Assembly: GCA_039105265.1 (NCBI GenBank)
Contig: JAPFFF010000004.1
Span: 7,049,501 to 7,113,500 of the forward strand
Direction of reading: 5' to 3'
From: Tritrichomonas musculus
Taxonomy: Eukaryota; Parabasalia; Tritrichomonadida; Tritrichomonadidae
DNA: 64,000 bases
The notes under the pieces were generated by a model, which searched no databases, was not told the origin of the DNA, and saw only the letters and a list, made by a program, of their open reading frames with translations. The position numbers were made by a program, and so were the translations under genes. Each line of letters opens with the position of its first letter. Position 1 is the first letter of the stretch. Positions 48,522 through 57,446 of this stretch are shown here, piece by piece.

Positions 48522-51500
48522 CAGTAGTGTTTTTAATATGGTAACGGTATTTAAAGTGGTAACGCTTTTTTTTTAGAAAAAAAAATTTAAAAATACAAAA
48601 TTTAATTTTTTTCAACATAAAACAGAGTTTATTTAAATTAAATTATATAATAATATTTACCATTATTTATATGATATTAATCACAAGGTTGTGTATCTAT
48701 CTGTCTCAAATCACCAAAGTTTTTCGTCAATCAATGAAAAAAATTAAAGAATGATTATAGACATGTACATCAAAGTAATATTTTATTTAAGAATATAAAC
48801 ATATTATATATTATGAGAATATTAATAATTATTAATTAAATTTGTAAAAATAAAATTATTGACTATAAAAAGGGAAATTACCATTTTTCCCCAACTTTTT
48901 TTATATCACATTTCAACCTGGGGAAAAAAGGTTTTTTGCATAAAATTTTATAAAAAAAATGTAAATTTTAACCATTTTCCCCCAACTTTTAAATCAGTCA
49001 ACATTCGGCCTTTTTAATGCAGTATCAACTCTTTTCTAGCATGGTTAATCATTATTAAGGGTACAAATAAAGTTTTTTTTGAATTTTTTTTTTAATCAAA
49101 TATCTTATCGTTTCAAAAATTTAACTGTTCAAATAAAGTTAAAATTATCTAGGAGCATTATAAACCAATTTTGAACCTTTATAAACCTGAAATTTACAAA
49201 TTTTTTATTATATTATGAATAATCTGATCTTATTTCAGGAAGATGAATGCAGGGTAATTTTAAAGATTATTATCTAAAAATACAATATAAATAAATATAA
49301 ATGAGAATTTTGCTCAATCACTATTTTTTCACTAATATATTAGCTCCAACTTTTTTAATAATTGAATTAAAAAGATTTTTATTGTCTAAAATGATATATT
49401 CTATACTAATACACTTTTTAATGCATATTTTTATTGAAATTCAAGATAAGATGATTTCTCAAATTTTCTTAATATTCTATCTCAATTTATTGATTATTTA
49501 AATAATATCAAAAATTTAATCATAATGTGAATAAATAATTGCTATGCTACCTTTTTTTCCTGGGAAGAATGGTTGCATATTCAAGATACACTTATGGAGT
49601 GTTTTTGATAACCTACACATAAGAAAATTTTATATTTTGAAAAAAAGTGTTTATATTACATAAATCCTTTATATTTTTAGGTTTTGAATTTATAAATCAT
49701 AGTATAATCGTTTTATTTATATATATATTAAAATACAGGCAAAAACATGATATTTTATATTACAATGAGATTTTTATTTCAAACGAACTTCATCATTTTT
49801 CTGATATGAATTGACATGTGATTTTTTCTTTTTTGTTATAATTATTTATTTCAAAAGTACTTCATATTCTTCTCTAATTTGGTTCTGATTTTACCTAAAA
49901 TAAAATGAAAAATATTGCTTTTTTCATTTTCTCTTATGTATTTTTAAATTTTCTCTGGGATAACATTTATATAATTATTATATTCATTTATATGTAATAC
50001 AATTTTTCTCAGTCATTTCGAATTAGAAATTTTTCCTTTTAATTGTAATGTTGATATTTTTAAAATTCTTTTTTTTGGGTAATAGACATATGCATCTTAT
50101 GTATTGTTCTTTTTCTTAATATTTTATTTTAATTTTGAAACTCTAAATGTTGTTTATGCTGTAATTTTATAAAAAATATTTTTTAAAAAACGATCATTTT
50201 CAATTCAAAAAAATTACCATTTTCCCCCAGTTTTTTACCATTTTTCCCCAGTTTTTTCCATTCAATTTTCTGGGGAAAAATTACACTTCCCCTATAAAAA
50301 CGAGTATATCATTGATTTTTTGGTGACCGTTTACTTTTCATGATAAAGAATTGATTCATTTATCTATAAAATGCTGTTATTTATAAATAATATTTATAAA
50401 AACATATTTGCATTTAAAGATGTATTTAACTTATTAGAAGTCAGAGTTGATTTTCATTCTGAGACTTATTGAGAGAACTTTTTCATCATCTTTCAATTTT
50501 GTGCTATCTTTATCCCGATAACATAACAGATTACTGAAATTACAAATTAAAAATTAGTTAAAAACTACTAAAACATATTTATATATTGATATAATGCAAT
50601 AAGATAATATGTTTTGCACAAGATAATGGTTTATCTTCATCAATTGATAAACGTCCAAAAATTCTAAACGAACAGCAAAACAAATATTCAAATTTTGTTT
50701 TTTTTAGACAATTCTTATCTCTTATGTTTCAGCATTTTATATACATATTTATTTCATTAATAAATTTCATTGATACTTTTTCAAATTCGATTTTTAAAGA
50801 AAAAATAATCATATTATAATCATTAGATAATTCATCGTTTTTTATTATCAAAATCATTGAATTGATATAATATCGAACTAATATTCGATATTACATCCTT
50901 TTTGTTCTTTTTGGTGAGAAAGAGAAAAATTATGAAATTTTTTTGCTTACAACTATGTATTTTTCAGTTTTTGAGATCATTATAAGAATAGGAAACTTCT
51001 AGTATAGGTTATTACTTTTATGTTATTATTTTAATAATACAGCGCAATAAACTATATATTTATATAATAAAGATAAATTGATCAATCTTCTAATTTAGGT
51101 TCTAATTCAATTTAATTTGAGCCATTCAAAGCATATTCATTTGACCTATATAAAGCATTATGCTTGAGTTAAAAGTAAATAGTATAGTAAAATAATAAAA
51201 TTCTTCTAATATACAATCAAATATAAAAAGGATTTAAGGAAATAATCAAAAGCACTCATAAGAATTTTTTATTTTGTATAAACACTTATGAAAATGGTTA
51301 CATTTTTTAAATAATTTTTATTTTTCAAAAGAAAGCATTTATCTTTTATAATTAAATGATGAATAATTTATGAATGATGAATAGATGCTAAACTAATTAT
51401 ATAAGAAAATATCAAAAATTTTAAAAAGGTAATGAAGTAATTTGATTTTAACTTTTTAAATTGGTTGACGAAAAACTTTGGTGATTTGAGACAGATAGAT

Positions 51501-51674
51501 ACACAACCTTGTGATTAATATCATATAAATAATGGTAAATATTATTATATAATTTAATTTAAATAAACTCTGTTTTATGTTGAAAAAAATTAAATTTTGT
51601 ATTTTTAAATTTTTTTTTTCTAAAAAAAAAGCGTTACCACTTTAAATACCGTTACCATATTAAAAACACTACTG
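48522..51674. mobile_element. non-autonomous TA-flanked element with about 215-bp inverted ends
   Basis: The left arm starts CAGTAGTGTTTTTAATATGG and carries GGTAACGGTATTTAAAGTGG. It matches the right arm (about 51460-51674) in reverse complement over about 215 bp (to the TTTTCGTCAA block). TA flanks both ends (48520-48521 and 51675-51676). The middle has no transposase; the best frame is a 66-codon hydrophobic one of doubtful reality. The element sits near the centre of the mirror-image duplication and shares the TTTAATAT.GTAACG end signature with the one at 33296. Confidence 0.8.
48870..50300. repeat. nested inverted repeats with CCATTTTTCCCC motifs
   Basis: TACCATTTTTCCCCAACTTT occurs near 48880, and variants near 48970, 50216 and 50238. 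GGGGAAAAA(A/T) occurs in the opposite sense near 48918 and 50272. The outer copies (AAAAAGGGAAATTACC and TACACTTCCCCTATAAAA) are roughly inverted, suggesting a second, older element of about 1.4 kb nested inside. Confidence 0.45.
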
Positions 51675-51676
51675 TA

Positions 51677-52200
51677 TTAAGATAAAAATGTTTTATTCCA
51701 ATTTAATCAGATTTGAATGCATCTTTAAATATTTTTTCTCTCAATTTTTTCTTTTTAAATTTTAAGCTTTAAAATTTAAGGTTTATAAGAAAAAAATTGA
51801 GAGAAAAAAATATTGTGCAATTTTTAATTTAATAGCTTTAGCATTTATTTCTAAAAACAGATTATAATCAATCAATTATATGTAAATATAGACTGGGTTT
51901 GTTTTAATTATTTTAGAAGATACTTTTAAATCATCAATTGATCTATCTTGAATTACTTGAAAAAAAGAATCCCCAGTTTTCATCAAGGTATATAATTATT
52001 ATTTATAAATATAAAATAAAATTTTGAATTTATTAATTGCATAACGCAATACAAATCAAACAATGTCAAAAATTGGCCATTCAATTTGTTGACTTTCATC
52101 TTTAATAAATCTGATTTTTCAACTTCCATAACTATAAAGAAGTTGAAATTGATTCCAATAAATCAACTTTTACCAATGACGAAATTTATTTTTTAAGTTT
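51677..52200 (-). repeat. dispersed repeat with relic MKxxDSxFQ peptide
   Basis: A copy of 6300-7010, and in inverted order of 41510-41830. The relic peptide reads on the minus strand from about 51982. This is the innermost part of the right arm of the mirror duplication, abutting the TA-flanked element. Confidence 0.6.
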
Positions 52201-52501
52201 TTGAAAGGGAAAGTGGATGTATTGAGAGAATGAAACCATCTCAAAAAACTTCTTTTAATAACTTTAACTAGAAGAATTTCAACAACTCTTTATGTGTTTC
52301 TTTTGCATGAAAAAGCACCAATATGAGGGAAAAAAAAAAAAAAAAAAAAAAAAAAAGATTTATGGTTTTTTGATTAATGATAGCCTATTTATTTGAAGTT
52401 ATAAAAACAATCTTATGGATGTAATTTCAACAATGTTTTGAGATAATGATCATTATCATTATCATTGATGTTATTTTAAAAAAAAAAAAAAAGCAAAAAA
52501 A

Positions 52502-52577
52502 TGGTTGTTATGGGATTTGAACCCATGATATCGCAGATTTTGAGTCTGGAGCCTTTGACCACTCGGTCCAAACAACC
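52502..52577 (-). tRNA. tRNA-Leu(CAA)-like gene, copy 4
   Basis: Reverse complement of the other copies with no base change seen; the T-rich terminator block appears as A-runs on the plus strand just before it. An A-run of about 28 bases lies further out, near 52329. Confidence 0.7.
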
Positions 52578-53045
52578 TTATTATTTATATTATTATTAAT
52601 ATTATTAATATTATTAATTTCTGTTATTATCTAATAATTTTATAAAAGTCTCTGAAGATATTATCTAATCTCTTGAAAAGTTAAAACTATTTATCAGCAA
52701 TGCTTCACTTTGACCAAATATTTTAATATTTATGACTTTAAAATCAAAATATAAATACAATTTTTTAAGATATTCCTGTTTTTATTTGAAAATCATGACA
52801 TATCATGTGAAAAAATGTAAACTTTTTAAAAGAGTGAAAATGGAAAGATGTGAAGTGATATAAAATTTTATAAAAATTTTTGCTTTTATTCTTTATTATT
52901 ATAAATATTTCAAATTTTCCATTTTGATTTTTCATGAATATTTTATCTTTTTTATGACGTTTTGTGACATTCAATTATTTTGAATTGACTTATTTTTTTT
53001 TGTATACTTTTTTTGTATTGTTTTGAATATTACATCATTTTTAAT

Positions 53046-53855
53046 ATGAATGATGAACAAATCGCAATGGAAAGGATCAAATATGAAATACGACGAGTTA
53101 GTAATGAACATAAAATGAAAATTGCTCATATTGCTTTACTTTTTTTAAATCACGTTGATAAATATCCGAATTCAGTTAATAAATACGGATGTTTCTGGTA
53201 CAGAAACGATATATTTTGTATGAATTCGCAGATCCTTCAAGAAGTCTTAGATATTAAAGATAATTCATTAAATCGTAATTTTCGAACGAATGGCTTTGAG
53301 AGTAAAAAAATGTCAAGAGAACTATGGTCGAATATTCCAGCAAAATTCAAAGGGATTGATATTATAAACAAGGGACGGTGGTATCTTCGACGAAGTGAAG
53401 GATTTACGAAACAAACTACTATTGATGATGTATACAATTGGAAACGTGTTCCACGACAAAAAATAATAATTGACTTCAATGAAAATGACAATGAAAATGA
53501 CAAAGAAGATATAAATATAAAAGAAATCAAAGAAGATGGAACACAGAATGACAACAACAATGAAAATCAAGAACAATACAATCATAAAGAGCAAGAAGAA
53601 CAAAAAGAGCAAGAAGAGCAAGAAGAACAAAAAGAAGAAGTCCAAGAAGAGATACATGAAAATGAAATTGATGATATTTTTGATGATTTTTTAAATTTTG
53701 ATGAAATCTTTTTGAATGAAGGAGGAAATGCAAATGCAAATGAAAGAGGAAATGAAAATTGTTTTTCATATGAAATGGAATATTTTACAACTAACGAATA
53801 TGACAACGATAACAACGATTTCGAACAAATGTTATATTCTAATTATTTATTTTAA
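53046..53855 (+). CDS. IBD/IBP39-type protein, copy D
   Basis: 269 residues from MNDEQIAMERIK, preceded by TACATCATTTTTAAT. The winged helix matches copies A and C except LQEVLDIKDN for LKEVLDIKDN. The tail is shortest in NEND units. It is divergent from tRNA copy 4, as in every cassette. Confidence 0.85.
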   Translation: MNDEQIAMERIKYEIRRVSNEHKMKIAHIALLFLNHVDKYPNSVNKYGCFWYRNDIFCMNSQILQEVLDIKDNSLNRNFRTNGFESKKMSRELWSNIPAKFKGIDIINKGRWYLRRSEGFTKQTTIDDVYNWKRVPRQKIIIDFNENDNENDKEDINIKEIKEDGTQNDNNNENQEQYNHKEQEEQKEQEEQEEQKEEVQEEIHENEIDDIFDDFLNFDEIFLNEGGNANANERGNENCFSYEMEYFTTNEYDNDNNDFEQMLYSNYLF

Positions 53856-54292
53856 ACTTGTCATGTAAGTCCCAAATAAAATTTTGGGATTCTATGATGA
53901 CAAAATAAAATAAATAATTTCAATTTCAACCACAAATTCAATTCAAAGAAATAAATAATTCGAAATAGTAGGGAATTATTTCATATAATTACCTCAATAA
54001 AAAAATTAATTAATTAATTAAAAAAATTAAGCATTTAAACATTTATTCTTTTTTAAGATATCTTATAAAAATACTTTAACAACCATCATAGCTGGTGAGA
54101 AATAATAGAATTTATTGATTAATACATTTTATATAAGAATATTTATACAATTTTATATAAATAACATGTTTAATTTATGCCTATAATTTTATTTATATTT
54201 ATTGAATGGTTTATATAAATATGACAATCAGAATTTATTGAAAACAAAAACACAGAAATTTTGTTTTTGAATTATCACATCATTTTTATAAA
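53856..54292. other. cassette spacer, no gene
   Basis: Mirror copy of 39384-39816, including CCCAAATAAAATTTTGGG, an 18-base near-palindrome right after the IBD stop. This may act as the IBD gene's RNA 3'-end signal and is present after every copy. Confidence 0.5.
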
Positions 54293-54553
54293 ATGAACAT
54301 GACAGTGTCTTGTAAAAGACACTTAAACAGCAATCTTGAATTAATATTTATTAATTTAAAAAGAAGAAGAAACGCATCAAAGAAAATAGAAAAAAGATCA
54401 AAATCGAGAACAAGAACAAGAACAAGATTAAGAACAAGAAAGATTCATCTCTCTCTTTATATCATTAATTCGGCGTCTTGTATAAGACGCCTTTACAGCA
54501 ATTTCGATTTCCAATCTCGTAATAAAAAACGAAAGAAAAAGAAAACTGAATAA
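54293..54553 (+). other. 86-codon basic unit with two hairpins (copy 3)
   Basis: Same as the copy at 55642, with one or two differences (IFINL for TFINL). It lies between IBD gene D and the flavoprotein fragment. Confidence 0.55.
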
Positions 54554-54799
54554 AAAGTTATCAACTTTTGTTGATATTCTGAATCTCATTTAAGACATTA
54601 TTATTGCAATTAATTGCAACAAATTTTTTTTAATTAAAATTTATTTTAATTAACTATAACTCTTAATTATTCAATGATTTTATAAAATTTTGATGAGATT
54701 GATTGTAAAGCAGGAAAATAAATAGTCATTGGTATTGTTTTATTGCAGTCAAAAATCGTTTTTGGAGAAAAAAGAATGTTTTATATACTTTTATAAAAC

Positions 54800-54936
54800 T
54801 CAGTAAATTTTTTTGCCAAATTCGTAAGCTTCTTTCAAATGTGTCGTCTTTTCGATTTGAGGTCCGCCTGCTGATTCGCCACATCCTCCTGCTAAAAGCA
54901 TCCCTTTGTCGTTAAAGCCAATATAATTCACCAATA
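54800..54936 (-). pseudogene. flavoprotein 3' fragment
   Basis: The last 45 or so codons of the flavoprotein (GFNDKGMLLAGGCGESAGGP to the stop), nearly identical to those of 56074-56210. The match breaks off abruptly at TTCACCAAT, where the CCGGTAA-rich insert begins. Confidence 0.9.
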
Positions 54937-55331
54937 CTTAATTACCGGTTGATATTTGTACTTTTGTTAAGTGATTTTTTCGGTAATTATCCGGTAAATT
55001 TAATGAAAACTTTTTTATAAAAAATATCAAATTTTATGACTGTGAAAAAAAATCAAAATATATGATTTTCGTTTTATAGTATAATTAATAATAAATAATA
55101 GCTTTAAATTGAAAGCCTTTTCATAAGAAAAAAATTATTTAAAATTTATATTAATATAAAGGTACATACTGGTAACGATATAAAAGTACAATAAGATACC
55201 TAACTGTAAACCGGCGGTAATGTGTCTTTACCGGCGGTTTTTTTTTTTACATCGTTACCGGTATGTACCCAATACCGCGTTTAAAATACCGGTAATTACC
55301 GGTAAGTGGTAATCTCTACGCTATCCGGTAA
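54937..55331. mobile_element. CCGGTAA-rich insert with inner inverted repeats
   Basis: About 395 bp, unlike its surroundings in GC content, with at least eight CCGGTAA/TTACCGG words. An inner inverted pair GGTACATACTGGTAACGAT (near 55162) and ATCGTTACCGGTATGTACC (near 55250) would fold into a hairpin with one mismatch. Its ends both carry AATTACCGG(T)-type words in opposite sense. It sits at the junction between two copies of the cassette. Family unknown; no coding frame. Confidence 0.5.
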
Positions 55332-55641
55332 ACATCGCTGCCTCAATAAAAAAATTAATTAATTAATTAAAAAATTTAGGCATTTAAACATTTATTCTTT
55401 TTTAAGATATCTTATAAAAATACTTTAACAACCATCATAGCTGGTGAGAAATAATAGAATTTATTGATTAATACATTTTATATAAGAATATTTATACAAT
55501 TTTATATAAATAACATGTTTAATTTATGCCTATAATTTTATTTATATTTATTGAATGGTTTATATAAATATGACAATCAGAATTTATTGAAAACAAAAAC
55601 ACAGAAATTTATAAAATGAATTATCACATCATTTTTATAAA

Positions 55642-55902
55642 ATGAACATGACAGTGTCTTGTAAAAGACACTTAAACAGCAATCTTGAATTAACATTTAT
55701 TAATTTAAAAAGAAGAAGAAACGCATCAAAGAAAATAGAAAAAAGATCAAAATCGAGAACAAGAACAAGAACAAGATTAAGAACAAGAAAGATTCATCTC
55801 TCTCTTTATATCATTAATTCGGCGTCTTGTATAAGACGCCTTTACAGCAATTTCGATTTCCAATCTCGTAATAAAAAACGAAAGAAAAAGAAAACTGAAT
55901 AA
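55642..55902 (+). other. 86-codon basic unit bracketed by two stem-loops (copy 4)
   Basis: The frame (MNMTVSCKRHLNS...) is rich in Arg/Lys and simple repeats (SRTRTRTRLRTRK), with no family. Near its start lies AGTGTCTT-GTAA-AAGACACT (55653-55672). Near its end is GGCGTCTT-GTAT-AAGACGCC (55821-55840). Both are perfect 8-bp stems with 4-base loops and a common core GTCTTGTA.AAGAC. The two stems differ by compensating base pairs, and the copy at 32668 keeps pairing through G-U. This favours a structured RNA or a DNA-level signal over a protein, though a small basic protein remains possible. Confidence 0.5.
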
Positions 55903-56073
55903 AAAGTTATCAACTTTTGTTGATATTCTGAATCTCATTTAAGACATTATTATTGCAATTAATTGCAACAAATTTTAATTAAAAATTTAATTTTAATTAA
56001 CTATAACTCTTAATTATTGCAGACAAAAATCGTTTTTGGAGAAAAAAGAATGTTTTATATAATTTTATAAAAC

Positions 56074-56658
56074 TCAGTAAATTTTTTTGCCAAATTCGTA
56101 AGCTTCTTTCAAATGTGTCGTCTTTTCGATTTGAGGTCCGCCTGCTGATTCGCCACATCCTCCTGCTAAAAGCATCCCTTTGTCGTTAAAGCCAATATAA
56201 TTCACTAATGAAAATTTGTAATAAGAAACGGCTTGCTCAAATGTCCAGAAGAAATTATCTGCTGCAGTCATCAAAAGAGCACAATCTTTCTGAGGATATT
56301 TCTCGTATCTCCCAAGAGGTGGATTCAAGTCTTCTTCTGCAATATTATAAAATCGTTCAATTAGTGCTTTGATCCTCGCAGAGATCGTCCAAAAATAAAG
56401 AGGCGACGCGAAAACAAGAAGGTCTGCTTTTTTGATCTTCGGAACAATTGAATTGAAACTGTCCTTTTGAATGCAAGGCTTACCAAAACGGCATGCGTTG
56501 CATCCTAAACACGGATTCACTACATTTTTAACAAGAGAGAGAACTTCAACTTCATGACCGGCTTCTCTAGCTCCTTTGACAAAGCTATTTATCAATTGAT
56601 GCGTGTTACCATTTGGACGGCCTCCTCCTTGAAAAATAAGAATGTTTTTCTTGAGCAT
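56074..56658 (-). CDS. flavodoxin-fold iron-sulfur flavoprotein, copy 2
   Basis: 194 residues, same as the gene at 38292 except for Ser in place of Ala in YYKFSLVNY. The FMN loop, the CxxC-type cysteine motif and the ASPLYFWTISA loop are intact. The TCATTTATTAAAGAAAG leader is conserved too, so both copies are probably expressed. Confidence 0.85.
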   Translation of the reverse strand: MLKKNILIFQGGGRPNGNTHQLINSFVKGAREAGHEVEVLSLVKNVVNPCLGCNACRFGKPCIQKDSFNSIVPKIKKADLLVFASPLYFWTISARIKALIERFYNIAEEDLNPPLGRYEKYPQKDCALLMTAADNFFWTFEQAVSYYKFSLVNYIGFNDKGMLLAGGCGESAGGPQIEKTTHLKEAYEFGKKIY

Positions 56659-57076
56659 TCTTTCTTTAATAAATGAATATTTGAGAGAAACAAATTGTCA
56701 ATTAAGATGCTTTCAAATTTCTTTAATAAAAATTATCGTATTCATTCAAAATTTATTTTTTAAGTTTTTGAAAGGGAAAGTGGATGAATTGAGAATGAAA
56801 CTTTCTCAAAAAAATTGTTGTATATTTCAAAAGTAACTCTCTTTTAATAACTTTAACTAGAAGAATTTCAACAACTCTTTATGTGTTTCTTTTGCATGAA
56901 AAAGCACCAATATGAGGAAAAAAAAAAAAAAAAAGATTTATGGTTTTTTGATTAATGATAGCCTATTTATTTGAAGTTATAAAAACAATCTTATGGATGT
57001 AATTTCAAAAATATTTTGAGATAATGATCATTATCATTATCATTGATTTTTTAATAAATAAAAAAAAGCAAAAAAA
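56659..57076. other. flavoprotein-tRNA spacer
   Basis: Mirror of 37671-38291 without the 200-bp insert; A-runs mark the tRNA terminator of the next feature. No gene. Confidence 0.55.
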
Positions 57077-57152
57077 TGGTTGTTATGGGATTTGAACCCA
57101 TGATATCGCAGATTTTGAGTCTGGAGCCTTTGACCACTCGGTCCAAACAACC
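57077..57152 (-). tRNA. tRNA-Leu(CAA)-like gene, copy 5
   Basis: Identical in sequence to the other four. The mirror duplication ends shortly beyond it, so this copy marks its outer right edge. Confidence 0.7.
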
Positions 57153-57335
57153 TTATTATTTATATAAATATTTCTTTCAATGTTTTTCGTTGAAACGTAT
57201 AAGCAAAATACTCAAGAAATTTAAAATTATTTTGTTAAAACTCATAGAGTTTTACTCTCTGAAAAAAAAAAAAATATTAATTGAAACTAAAAACCCTAAA
57301 ATTTTAATTCAATTATTATTAATTTGTTAAATATA

Positions 57336-57410
57336 ATGATATTTTTAGTATTTTTATGCTTTTTCATCATATTTTTTCCTCTTCATATGAATATAAAAAT
57401 GTTTTTTTAA
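57336..57410 (+). other. short signal-peptide-like frame before the LCAT gene
   Basis: A 24-codon frame, MIFLVFLCFFIIFFPLHMNI plus four residues. It is strongly hydrophobic and ends 36 bp before the LCAT-type ATG in another frame. LCAT-family proteins are normally secreted, yet the long frame begins almost at the catalytic core. This could be the lost or spliced signal segment, or chance AT-rich coding. No GTATGT-type splice site is visible between them. Confidence 0.3.
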
Positions 57411-57446
57411 AGTGACCACCATACATTCAAAAAATGATAGTAAAAA

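Larger units (their letters stand above)
51850..57200. repeat. right arm of the mirror-image segmental duplication
   Basis: Inverse counterpart of 35958-41850. The order is relic, tRNA (-), IBD (+), 86-codon unit (+), flavoprotein fragment (-), CCGGTAA insert, second 86-codon unit (+), whole flavoprotein (-), tRNA (-). About 0.7 kb around the 86-codon unit is itself repeated directly (53990-54936 and 55332-56200). Confidence 0.8.

Noticed and set aside
49301-49501. 66-codon hydrophobic plus-strand frame inside the TA-flanked element
   Set aside because: Too short and too simple for a transposase; no catalytic motif.
52765-52974. 69-codon frame beside tRNA copy 4 (and the like at 45779)
   Set aside because: Lies in the leader and promoter region shared by all IBD cassettes; Lys/Asn/Phe-rich and not kept in copies A and B.
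57076-57330. 84-codon frame starting MVVMGFEPMISQ
   Set aside because: It is the antisense of tRNA copy 5, a well-known source of false frames.
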